A DNA stretch of 64,000 nucleotides from Toxonevra muliebris. Lineage: Eukaryota; Arthropoda; Insecta; Diptera; Pallopteridae. This document shows positions 11,501 to 24,400 of the stretch, piece after piece. The position numbers and the translations under genes are program-made. The stretch lies in NCBI GenBank assembly GCA_963691655.1, contig OY829328.1, positions 12,292,704-12,356,703 of the forward strand, read 5' to 3'. Each line of letters begins with the position of its first letter. The first letter of the stretch is position 1. Below the pieces are notes generated by a model that worked only from the letters and a program-made list of their open reading frames with translations, was not told the DNA's origin and did no database searches.

Positions 11501-14500
11501 GATGCCTCGCCGGTATTAATTTAATCTCATCTACTAACATTTTCTCTATTGCCCTAATTGCATGTAGAATAGACATTAATACGAATAATTTAATACATTT
11601 GGATTTTGGCAGACTTTAGTTGAGATTCAAGATATAAATAAATTCCAAAGAATTTTTAATTTGTAACTCTTTAATTGGCATATGTAAGATGCATTGTATC
11701 TCACTATCAAAATATTTAAAATAAACTAGAAACTGCAAGCATGCTTTGGATAATTCTTACATTAGAATTTGATTCAGAATAGAATAAAGATACTCTTCGT
11801 AATAGGTTCAATTGAAATTCGGAATTCGAGCGTCTGAAAACTATCTAGGTGCGAATAGTATAATAGGTTCTTGTTAAGTGTTACCACCACAACTCTAGAG
11901 GTGAATGAGATAGTGGTGGAGCTTCCAGCAGTTACAGTTTGAAATTACGTGTTCTTGGTTCCATTTTGGCATAGCGTTCATCATCCATTACAACGCACTA
12001 ATCAACATCTTGAAGCAATCGGCCGTACACTTTTCGAAGCTAAGTTTTGCCAGTTTGCAATTGCCTTACATTTTTTTTGTTGGTACTTTTTTTTATCTTG
12101 TAAGTACGGTATATTAACAGTTTCAAGTTGAAGTTTTTCTTTCTAATTTTTGGTTTTCACTGTGTCATATTCTCTGTCAAAAAAAAAAAAAGAAAAAGAG
12201 AGAATTTCCTATATGAAATTTGCCAACATGTTGGCATGTTAGATTTACCTTTTTTCCCCCAATCTATTATTTCAACCTTCGATTCGTATCTAGTTGGGGA
12301 TGCGATCATAGAGCGCCTAAATTTATTAATGTTTATTAAAAGCGGCTTCATGTGACTTCAAATTTCTATTGACTCCAAGTGATATCATTTGATTTCATGC
12401 GGCTTAAGTGCATTCAAGTGATTTCATTCATAGCAGTCATGATTTAGAAGTTGCAAGATTTTCATTCCCGTGACTTCAAAAAAGAATGCACTCCAATTAT
12501 AAATCTTTTTATGCACTTTGATTTTGTGTGATTTTCTTCTCTGTTTGACGATATTTAGTTAATAAATACATTTTTTAAATCATATCACGTTTACATATCA
12601 ATTATTCGATGTGTGAAAATAATAATTTTCAAATAATTTACATATATTTTTTTTTTAATTCACTTTCTTTTATTTATTGAATCTTTCTTTACTTTACTTG
12701 GAAATTAACAATACTGATACTGATTTTTGTATTTTATACTGATTTTTTCAAATTAATATCTTAAGAATTTTTGTGCTTAACCTTAATGGTCTTAAAATTG
12801 TTTTTGCAAACAGTTTCAGGACGTTTACATCACTATACTATTACATTGAAATTACTAGGTAATAAATGTATAAAAGCTGTAGTGATTTTTACTGCTTTCC
12901 AACGTCTAATGTACTGATTAAAAATCTGGCTACCCTACTCAAGTATGTATAAAAAATATCTTGACGGATTATGCAAAAAATTACAACTTGTGAACAACAA
13001 AATTGAATATACCTACATATTTAAATAGATAAAAAAAAATCTATTGTATTCCCCCGTAAAGAAAATCCTTATCTACTCCACTGCCTAGTAGCAATAACAT
13101 ATTGTAATTGTTAAAACTGACTTCAAATGTAAGGAGTGCGACACAAATTGGAATGAAAAAAAAAAAAATGGAACAACAATTGGCTTTATAATCCTGAGTA
13201 TCGGGAAGACCTACACTAAATTTTAGCTTGTTTCGATTACAAAAAAAGAAATATGTAGATTTTAATTTCTTTATAATTAAACTTATTTACTTAATAGAAT
13301 TTTGAAATTAAGTTGGGAAAATCACAAAAATATGTCCTAATTTATAAACACTGATTTCCAAAATGTCAGTTGAACGAAATGGCGTTAACAGTGTTATTCA
13401 CTTTTAGCTATGAAAGAGCTATAAAGAGCTTCCTTTAAACTGTAGATTGTTGCCAACTCCAAATTACTTTGAAAACTTCACTAGCATTGTTAAAGATCTT
13501 AATATCATAAAAACAATAGAAAAAACATTTAAGAATATGAAAATAGGATTTTGGTCCCGGAATGGAACAGTTTATTTATTAAGATGAAGAGGCCAATTTT
13601 CGTAGAATGATCCATGGAAATCCTAATTGGCATAGGCTAAAAATGTTCGATTTGATGTAAAACTAAAAACTTCCAAAATATGGTATTATTTGTACAAAAA
13701 CGTTAAAACGCTTTTTAGAAAAATAAAATTATTAAGAATTTGTTTATTTTATGCTTTCTTAACTAGACGTGAAGAGTTCTTTAAAACGATAGTTCTTGAT
13801 TTAAGCATATAGTCTGTTAAAATAGTGATATAGTTTCTTTAATACTTCTGTTCAAAGCTATCAAACTCGGCTGGGATGAACATAAACTAAAGCTGTTATT
13901 CATTTTTACCACAAATATAATATGAACAGCCTACAATATGCCAGCACAATTATGTTCTTGTAGAGCTATATTTGGAATGTTTTGATATGTAAACAATCTG
14001 CTAAACCTTAAATTTTACAATAACTATTAAGCTAAGAATGTAGCATACCATCACCTAGTATAGAATTTTTAAAATAACAATCTTCTTGGTATTACAAATT
14101 AATTTCAATCAATAAAAGTGCTTTTAGTTTTTTAAAAAGGATTATGTAAAAGCCTAATGAAAAGACATGCAAGTTTAAAATTTATCAATTATAGGCTGAG
14201 TAAATAAAATACTCATCATACTCTACCTTGCTTTTACAACTCAACATTGAACATTTCCTGAGCTGTGCACCTTTTGTATGCACATGTTGGTATGCCCCCA
14301 ATGCCACTCAGCTGTGTAAATTTCACTAATTAAAGTTCTCTCCAACTCCAAGGTTGAACAGGGAGTTCAGCTGCGTTTGTTTTATTTTAATATTAATGAT
14401 GCTGATGCTGTGCTACGTTCATTGTAAATAGAATACAATTCATTCATTCGATATTTATAAAAGGCAGCCAACTCTGGATGATGACAAATTTAACTGCTGA

Positions 14501-15459
14501 TGCAATGTCAATTACAAGCACTAGCACAAACAGCTATGCAATCCCCATCACATAGACTGAACGTGTTGCATAAGTACTTGGAATAAGCTTTAAATTGACG
14601 AGATGAATTAAACCAACCAAGCACTAATATCTCTTCCTCTCCAATCTCTTCTAACCTTACTGTCAACCCCTCAGCTAACAAATCATGGATGGTTGGAAGA
14701 AAATACCTGGGAACAATGCAAAAGTCTGCATTGTGTAGCCACATCACATTGTCATCATCACATCAAGTATTCCTAGGTCGCCTGGGTCGTTTCTGTGTTT
14801 CTTTTTCTCATTTTCCTCCCTCCTTTGCTGCATATGTGCACATAAAAAATACGACTAATTTATATTTAAAGCAATTCATTTTTGTTTCCCCTTCCTATTG
14901 TTAACCCAGCTTCTTTCACCCCCATCAAAGAGTTCAAGAGCTCATATCAATCCTTTCGCATATTTCAATTTTTCAATAAATATTTTACAATATATGTTAA
15001 ATGCGTCAACGAATTCATTGAGTTTAAAGCAAGAAAGGCAAAGGAAAAAGGTTTCGCAAATATTTGCATGATTTGCTGACATCAGAGATGTTGGTGAATG
15101 AAGGTGGTAGGTGGTGGATGCGCGTCAATTATTCAGGCATATTTACAAGATGACATATTGCATCAGATTGTGAGTGAACGTCAAGTGGTGGCATGTGTTT
15201 TTTTTTTTTGTTTTGTTTTGTTATCTACAGGATAACACAAAAATTGGGGTCAGGGCTCTGTATGTGTGTTGAATTGGGGTTGGATAGTTGAATGGTTGAT
15301 GTTGATTTCGTTTGATTAAATCCTGATTTTATCAATGGCTTCAATTGAAATTCGAGATGTAGAGGAAAAGTAGCAGCAGCTGTATTGAAATCAAATTTAT
15401 TTAAAGGATTTTTGTCTTTAGCAAATACATATTAATGTTTTTACATTTCCTTCTTGCAG
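8518..15459. other. Upstream fra intron or intergenic DNA, no exon identified
   Basis: Nearly 7 kb directly upstream of the first recognised fra exon. The fra coding sequence must continue 5' of 15460 (signal peptide and start), because the first exon begins inside a codon. No acceptable signal-peptide exon with a matching phase-1 donor was identified in this stretch. A degenerate short repeat lies at about 12350-12480. The rest is AT-rich with homopolymer runs. Confidence 0.5.
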
Positions 15460-18400
15460 CACTCACCTATACAATTGAGCCACAAGATGTAGTCGTACCC
15501 GAAGGTCACTCAGTATTACTACAATGTGCTGGCACAGCACAGCTCGGCAGCAAAACCGCAAAAATTATGCCCAATATACGATGGCGCGGCCCTGATGGAC
15601 AAGATCTGGGCATTGTTGGTGATACATTCCGCACACAACTAAAGAACGGATCACTGTACATCAGTACGGTTGAAGAGAATCGTGGTCTAACTGGCTCTTA
15701 TCAATGCCTACTGAGCGTGGATGGCATTGGTACGATTGTCAGTCGTTCAGCGATAGTGTCAATAGCTCGGCTACCCGATCTCAATCAGGATTTTATTGAA
15801 ACGTATCTGCTACCAGGACAGACTGCCTACTTTCGTTGCATGATTGGGCAAGTCCAGCAGCCAGGCATAAAACACACCGTTCAATGGATTAAAGATGAAA
15901 TGCCGCTGTTGCTGGATAACCTACGCATGGTCGTGCTACCGAATGGTGCGCTGGAAATAGATGAAGTTGGTGCGAACGATCGTGGTGTTTATCAGTGTAA
16001 TGCCACATCGAGCAGTATTTCCCGTCTGAGTAGCAAAACAAATTTGAACATTAAGAAAGTGGTGGATGGCGCTGAAAATTCTGTTGCACCATCATTTCTA
16101 GTCGGTCCCTCACCGAAAACTGTCAAAGAAGGTGATACTGTCACCTTGGACTGTGTGGCGAATGGTGTGCCAAAGGCACAAATCAAATGGTTACGCAATG
16201 GCGAGGAATTGGATTTGAATGATCTCGATTCACGTTTCTCAATAATTGGCACTGGGTCATTGCAAATCTCCTCTGCAGAAGATACCGATTCAGGAAATTA
16301 TCAATGTCGCGCAAGCAATACAGTCGATTCTCTGGATGCACAGGCTACAGTGCAAGTACAGGTGCCGCCAAAGTTCATACAAAGTCCCAAAGATAAAAAT
16401 GCACATGAAAAGGAGGAGTTGGAACTTGAATGTGCCATACGAGGCAAACCGAAACCTTTGATTCAGTGGCTGAAGAATGGTGAAATCATTACACCGAATG
16501 ATTATATGCAATTGGTAGGTGGCCATAATTTGCGTATCCTTGGACTGTTGCTATCGGATGCGGGCATGTTCCAGTGTGTTGGCAGTAATCCAGCGGGAAG
16601 TGTACAAGCAGCGGCACGCTTGCGTATCATTCAACCAGGTGAGTTCTTTGGAAATTGAATTTGAATTCAAAATTTAATTGAAACCTAAATGCGCTTACTA
16701 AAAACGACTAAAACTAATGCTTACATTAAAAGAATTGGTCTAAATATGCTAAAACTTTGGGTAGAAGAGTGTTTTAAAGTGGTATCTAAAAATCTTAACC
16801 CTAACTTTGCTATTCCTCTGTACAAAAATTCCCATAACGACTTTTGTTTTGAAATTATTTCTTAAGTTTTCGTAACACAGCTTCAATGCTTTTCAAATTT
16901 ATTTATATAATTAAACGCTTTCAACATTTAAGTAATCCATATTTAGCTTACTTTTTTCTATTCATATTTATAATTTTCTTATATTTACTTATTATTTATT
17001 TAAATTTTTCTTTTCTTTACAACTTGTTTTAATTTCCCATAACGGCAATCCCTCCTCACTCACCCTTTGCCTCTCCTCTCCACTCTATTTCCCCCCATTC
17101 AAGGCAAACTAAAAAATTCACGCAAACCTCAATCACAAAAAACCAAATCATTACAAACATCAGCAAATCTGCCATTGAAACGACGCAAGAATGTAAATTC
17201 TGGTGAAATGATGCGTACAAAATCTGGCGGTGGTAATAATGGTGGCCATGATCTTGATGAATCTTACTCGGATTCTATCGAAACAACACGCATTATTTCG
17301 AAAAGCGTTCTAGACAGTTTACTCTCTCAAAGGGGTAAAAAGTTTTCATCGAATTTGGAGAAACCTTTAAACGATCGCGTATTTGGTGGTGTCGGTGGTG
17401 GTGAATTGGCATCGCTCACTGATACCGCCGGCATTAGCAGCAATAATGACGACGATACTGACATCTCACTCGAACTGCCAACAAACAAACACGACTTTAA
17501 TGCAGCTGCTGCTCTCAATGACGATGACGACGACGATGACTATGAAGAAGATCCAAGCGTAAATCAGGAGTTCATAAATGCTTATAAACATGGTGATGAT
17601 CCAAATAAAATACTTAACTCATGGAAGAACAAAAAAAATAAACAATTAGCAGCCAATCCATCATCATCATCGACACCAATCATCTCCAATTCACAAGTTT
17701 CATCATCATCATCCTATTTGTCCTCAGATTTAGATGGTCTTGAAAATAACGGTGGCACTGCTGGAATTTTGGGAGCAGGTAATGCTGCAGGTTTAATCAG
17801 TAGCGGTTTGCTGAACCGTTTGCCTGGACCGCCTCGTGATTTGGTTGCACAGATTGTGAAGCCACGTTTTGTTACACTCAGCTGGATAGAACCCATGAAG
17901 AATCCCGTTGAAGTGGTTTCATACACAGTCTACTATAAAATGAATAACAGCGAGAGGTAAGTGAAAAAGAAAATAATTGATTGAATCTTTTGATAAAAGC
18001 TATAAAGACGACAATAAGGATATAAAACATTAGTAAATTATTCAGAAATATAGCCACAAATTAAAAAACACGCTAATCAAAAATTATATCGAATTGTGTA
18101 GTTGACATATTTGTGAACTTAACATCATTAAAATTCATATAGAAGATTCATGAAGATGTTCGCGTTCGGTTATATGAAGAAATCGTCATTTGGTTTAAGG
18201 AATGAGATCGAAAAAATCTTAACATATATAAAATTCAATAATTTCTAAACAGTAAACTTGCTTCTTTTGCCGCAACTGCATATAGCCTGCCATACCAGGA
18301 ATTTTTTTTAGGAAATTTTGTCTGCTTTTGGATTCTAAATTGTTCTTCGAAATTTCCTCGAGCATCAGCAACATAAAAACTTTGACCCGGAAGCTGCGTA

Positions 18401-21400
18401 AAATCTGCCAGTACATACGTTTCGTCGTCCATTATACAACATGAATATTTTGGTATGAAATTCGATTTTAATTTCCGAGCCTTACTTTTGGCGTCTAAAT
18501 TTTTTGCAGCATTCCTGTCTGGAACTTTTTGGACTTTGTATGTTTTCAAACCTGCATTGGCTTTAATTTTTCGCACCAAATAGTCAGAGCACTGGGCTAA
18601 CCGGGCAGCTTTTCTACCAGATGTGTTTGGAGATCTTTTCAATATGCTTTCTATTTTCTTGGCTTTCCACATTATCATGTGGTCCTTGTTTTCTTCCCAT
18701 TTTGACTTCTTTGGCCAATTTTTTGTAGGACCAATTTGAATTTTTTTTTGAAAAATTTTTAATAATTTTAAGACGTACTTCTTTTTCTTCACTCATTTTT
18801 GATCAAACTTACAATAAATCAACATGTTTGTCATTAAAAATAACAACTGACATATTTTTCAAAGATAACTAGATCAAAGATATTTTTAAATTTTACACCC
18901 AAAAAAAATTATTAGGTAAAACGTGTGTTAAGATTTTTTCAATCTCACTCCTTATTTCTAAGAAAATTCCAATAGATTGTATTACTAGTAATTTATTTTG
19001 GAAATTTCATATTATTTACTAGGAAAAAAATCTGGCAACATTTTAATAACGTAATAATTTCCTTGAATTTTCAATTCTGATTAAGTTTCGATGAAAAAAT
19101 CTCTTGGGAAAAGTCGTCCAGTTATACATAACCAAAAATATTACTTAATACAAATACAAACAATAAGAAGCTTCTGCTAAGCTAATAAAACTTTTTCAAT
19201 TAAATTTTCCTTTAGTTGCCACAATATATTCAAGAGATTTGCTCGCTCTATCTCCTTCTTTGCATGTGCCTGTGTGTGTGCATGTGCACACTTGAAATAC
19301 TCACATTTGTATGATAAAATTTGAAGAGTTTAATCTGCACCTTTCTATATCTAATATATAAATTGGAGTCATTCGAGTCCTCAACTAGAGCTTCGTAGCA
19401 ACTGAAAAATTAGAAATATTTTTTTTGGATGAAATATCAACATAATTTTTATGGTCAGCTTTTGCAAAACAAATAAATAAACTTTAATTTTTTGGACACG
19501 TCTAGTGTATACATTAGAAAGAAAATACTATAGTTTTTTTTATAAATGGCAATTTAATCCAATTGAATTGTGTAATTTCTTCTCATTTGCCTTTGAGCAA
19601 TATTTTTTTTTGGTAATAAAGGATTTCTTTCAATGTGACGAAGTGTGAAGTGATGTTTAGCTTACTTCGCAACATTTATTTAGTAGTTATTGTATTTGAT
19701 CATAGCACAATTACAAATGACAAACCAAAAAGCGAAATTTCATTATAATTCGAAAAAATAGAACGAAGCGTTGGTGACAGAATCTTGATGCCGCCATTTA
19801 ACTTTCTTTTTTCGCTCTCCACGTTGCTCTTAAGTTTACTTGTTTTCTACTATTGAATCGAAGGAGCAAGAAAAATTCGTGGTGATGTTGGCAGCAGCAG
19901 TAAATCTAATTTATATTTCTATTGCCAACGTTATTTACAATATTTGAAATTTTTATTTTTATGGTGGCACATTACATAAGAATTTAAAAGAAAGAGGAGA
20001 ACGGCCAATAAATAATTTTTATTACGATAAATTGAAAAAAAAAAAGTAGGAAACGTTATGATATTTCAGTTCAATGACCTTAGAGACGATACATGGAAAT
20101 TATTAGTTGCATATGCATAATAAGATTGATGATTATAAATTAATTTTAAGTTTACGACCTTTTCGCCAGATAGCTTCTCCAGTGAGAAACTTGGAGTAAG
20201 TTAAGCTTTTTCTGTTTCACCCCACCTGCAGAGAATTTAGCCGCTTTCTTTCGCGTTAATTTCGAGATTCCAAATCAAAAATTTCTTCTTTTTTTTTTCT
20301 TTTTATTTAACTCAATTTAGTTTCTCTTATTTTTTATCGAAATATTTCACAGAGAACAAAAAATTGTTACCAAATCGCACGATGATCAACAAGTGAACAT
20401 ACAAAATTTATTACCTGGCAAAACATATAAATTTCGTGTAGTGGCAAATACCAATTTCGGGTTTGGCGAATCTTCAGAGGTATAATTAAAATAAATTCCC
20501 TTATCAAATAAAGTTGCTGAAACCAAATTCTGATTGTAGCTACTAGAGGTGAGCACACAACCGGAAGAGAACATAGCCGGACCCCCACGAAATGTTGATG
20601 GTTATGCACGCAATCACAAAGAGATCTATGTGAGATGGGATCAACCGACAGTGACCAATGGTGAAATTCTTAAATATCGCATATACTATTCGGAGGTTAG
20701 TGGAAAGTTATTTTGTAGATCCATGGATCCATATTTTATTAATTTACTTGATAGAATGATAGCGGTGATGAAATGCATCAGGACAGCACTTCGCTAGATG
20801 CCCTACTTATTGAACTGCGTCCCTACACCGATTACACGATCACCGTTGTGCCTTTCAACAAGAATGGCATGGGTGATCCTTCGAATGAGATTAAAGTGAA
20901 AACATTTTCATCAACGCCATCGGAACCACCGAATAATGTAACACTTGAAGTGACTAGCTCAACGGTGAGTGACAATTAGTGATTGTGTAGTTTTTTTTGT
21001 TGATATTTTACTGTAAAATTTAATTTAATTCGTTAACACAGTCAATCACCGTACATTGGGAACCGCCATCTGAAGAGGAGCGTAATGGCCAAATTACCGG
21101 GTATAAAATACGCTATCGTAAGATGAAAGATCCGCCGCAAGTAAAGAGTACCCCTGCTAACAAACGCTACTTTGAGCTGAAAGATCTTGAGCGTCTCTCC
21201 GAATATCAGGTGAAAATAGCAGCAATGACAGTGAATGGATCGGGTCCGTTTACAGATTGGTGTCGCGTAATGACGCTGGAAAATGATCTCGACGAAACTC
21301 AAGTGCCCGGAAAACCAATTTGGATTGGCATACATCCGGGCGCTGAAAATATTGCATTGCACTGGAGTCCACCACAACAGCATGAGATTAAGATTCGTAG

Positions 21401-24400
21401 CTATGTATTAGGTTGGGGACGTGGTATACCTGATGAGAATACTATTGAATTGAAAGAATCCGAACGCTATTACGAGCTGAAAAATCTTGAATCGAACACA
21501 GAGTACGTGGTATCATTGCGAGCTCGTAACATAAAAGGTGATGGGCCGCCTATTTATGACAATATCAAAACACGTGATGAAGAACCGCTCGAAGTGCCAA
21601 TGCCGCTGGAAGTGCCCGTGGGTCTACGCGCCATTACCATGTCAAGTTCATCAATTGTTGTCTACTGGATTGATACAACGTTAAGCAAAAATCAGCATGT
21701 CATTGATAATCGCCATTACACGGTGCGTTATGGCATATCAAGCTCAAACCGCTATCGTTATCATAACGCCACCGCTCTGAACTGCATGATCGATGATTTG
21801 CGTCCGAATACACAATATGAATTTGCTGTGAAAGTGGTGAAAGGTCGACGAGAATCGGCTTGGTCTATGTCCGTATTGAATAGCACCTATCAAAATGTAC
21901 CCATAACACCGCCACGCGAACTCACTGTGCGCCCAGATGAACAGAATCCACAAAATGTTATACTACAATGGCTGCCACCAAAGCATAGTCTCGGGCAAAT
22001 CACCGGCTATAATATTTACTACACTACGGATACAACGAGACGTGATCGCGATTGGTTAATCGAAGCGTTTTCAGGCGAAGAGACAATGATGATGCTGCCC
22101 AATTTGAAACCCTATACCACGTACTATTTCAAAGTGCAAGCACGCACAACCAAGGGTAGTAATAATGCGGCGCCCTTCTCAGCACTGGTAGCGTATGCTA
22201 CTGGCGCGGCGGTGATTATGCAAGAACCGAATACAATCGCGAAAGGTATCAACAACGAAATGATCTTATATAGCATAATATTGGGCGCAGCGGTGTTGCT
22301 GTTCATCGTGGTGGCGGTAATTGTAATTATGTGTCGACGCAAGCCGCAATCAACGCCAGAGCACACGAAGCACAAAAGGTACGAAGAGTGAGTGTTGAAT
22401 GTTTATTTTAAATCTTTGCCTGTATATTTAAATAATATTTACACAATTTTCCACTCAGTTATCAAAAGAATAGTGTTGGTGTACCGAAACCACCAGATCT
22501 ATGGATACATCATGATCAAATGGAATTGAAGAATATCGATAAAAGTTTACATAGCACAACACCAGGTAATTTATAATATTAGGTTATAATAGCAAGCCCA
22601 CTACTTTAAGTACCAAAATTTGCTTTCTTCATTATAGTTTGCAGTGATGGTGCTTCCAGTAGCGGTGCCTTAACTCTACCACGCTCTGTGGTGCATGAAT
22701 ACGATGTTGATACGCCGGTGCCAGCTCATGTGACCAACTCATTAGATAAACGCTCATATGTGCCTGGTTATATGAGTACGTATCCGTATTCTTTGTATTT
22801 ACTTAAAGTTATGAATAACTTACAATCATTTTTTCCTCTCTTGCAGCCACTTCAATGAACTCTACCATGGAACGCCCACAATATCCTCGTACTCAATACA
22901 ATATATCTGCAAATCGTTCACACATGAATGTCGACACTGGACTGTCGCAACAAAGTCTTTCACAACCACAAAATAATTCACTAGCACAAACGCCAGAACA
23001 TCCATATGGCTATGAGGGCAACTTTTGGTAAGCATAAATACAAGTAGTAGACAATTAAATTTGGAGAAAGTTTTAAGACAATGCTCGCATCCAAATTGTG
23101 ATGTAGTTGACAAAGTCAGTTTCCTCGCTCCTACAAGAAACAAAAATCACTAGCACAATGTTTTATTAATTTGAAAAAATTTTATATGATTTTCATTTCA
23201 TTTTGATATCTTGATATTTTGAAACAAAATTTTCAATTCTCGACAGCGAAATTCCAGTGTAATTTTTTTTTTTATTTTTTTAATAATTCAACAATAGTAA
23301 TAAATATCTAGTTTTTAAATGCCAGTGCTTTGGGACAAAATTTGTGATCTGTTCTCGACGTTGGTGAGGCCAACGCGCCGCAAGACGCGTGTCACCTTCA
23401 GCCCGAGCACATTGCATCGCGAAATTGTACGTCACACGAAAATGTCCGCGTCGCCGAACCCGTTCTTCAATTTTCTTGCTGAAGTGCGACTGAAGGCTAA
23501 CTGCGGCGAATCCTCGGCCACATCACGTGAAACTGTGCGCATTGCTAAGACCGCTGGAAGATTGTGGAATTCGATGTCGGATGAACAAAAGCAACCTTAT
23601 CGAAACATTGCGACAGAACAACGAAACCTAAAACGTTTAAATAGACGCAAACGCCGATCGCTGCTGACGGCGCGTCATCATAAAAAGCGAAGATCGTCAT
23701 CCTCATCATCAAGTAATCTCTCCGGATGTCACTTTCTCGTGCCTCCACAATTCCCCCGAAGCAGCGAAAGTTCAGCGAAGCAAGAGCACAGCTTCTATGT
23801 TGCGGTTGATGAAGGCAAAAACGGCGAAAAAGAATGCAGTGGGGAAGACGACACAAACTACCGAATCGATGCTTATGCGTGCCCCATCAGAACAGCTATC
23901 AAAATTTAAACAAAATTTCTGTTCAATTTCGTAATTGTGGAAAGAAATCGTGGATTGGTTGCTCTATCCTTATTCCTTTTGTTTAGTTTTGAGATTTCTT
24001 TCATATTTAAAGTTTTCATAAAAAGCAAATTATTTGCGAAATTTTGTTTTAAAAAATTTCAAATAAAATATAAAACATTTTAAATTAAATGCTTACATTT
24101 TTTTTATTCACGCACAAGAAGTAAACAATCATCAATCGTTCGTCTTTTTTTTTTTTTTGTATAGTAATCCTGGTTATCCAAATGGTGGCGGCGGTGTTGG
24201 TGTCGGTAGTGGCGGTGGAAGTACCAGTAATGGTGGTGTCTCTACCATTGACAGCACAAAACGCGGTCATCCTCTGAAAAGTTTCAGCGTGCCGGGTCCA
24301 CCGCCAACAGGTGGTTCAACACCTATAAACAAGCATAGTAAGTATCATTACATAGTATTATAAATCTAACTTCTTTTTTTAAATCAAATTATTTGTAATT

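Larger units (their letters stand above)
17957..20352 (+). other. fra intron with a transposon remnant
   Basis: A 2.4-kb intron bounded by GTAAGTG and a CACAG acceptor. It carries the Tc1/mariner-superfamily remnant at 18198-18952, listed separately. The rest is AT-rich with no recognised exon or RNA. Confidence 0.7.

Noticed and set aside
15435..15466. An apparent signal peptide ([10 protein letters not shown]) in frame with the first Ig domain of fra
   Set aside because: The hydrophobic residues come from the pyrimidine tract of a strong splice acceptor (TTCTTGCAG ending at 15459). The real start is probably in an upstream exon.
22378..22387. Earlier splice donor for the fra transmembrane exon (AAAAG then GTACGA)
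   Set aside because: The GTGAGT ten bases later is a better donor and keeps the conserved continuation into DYQKNS and the P1 motif; using the earlier site would shift the frame.
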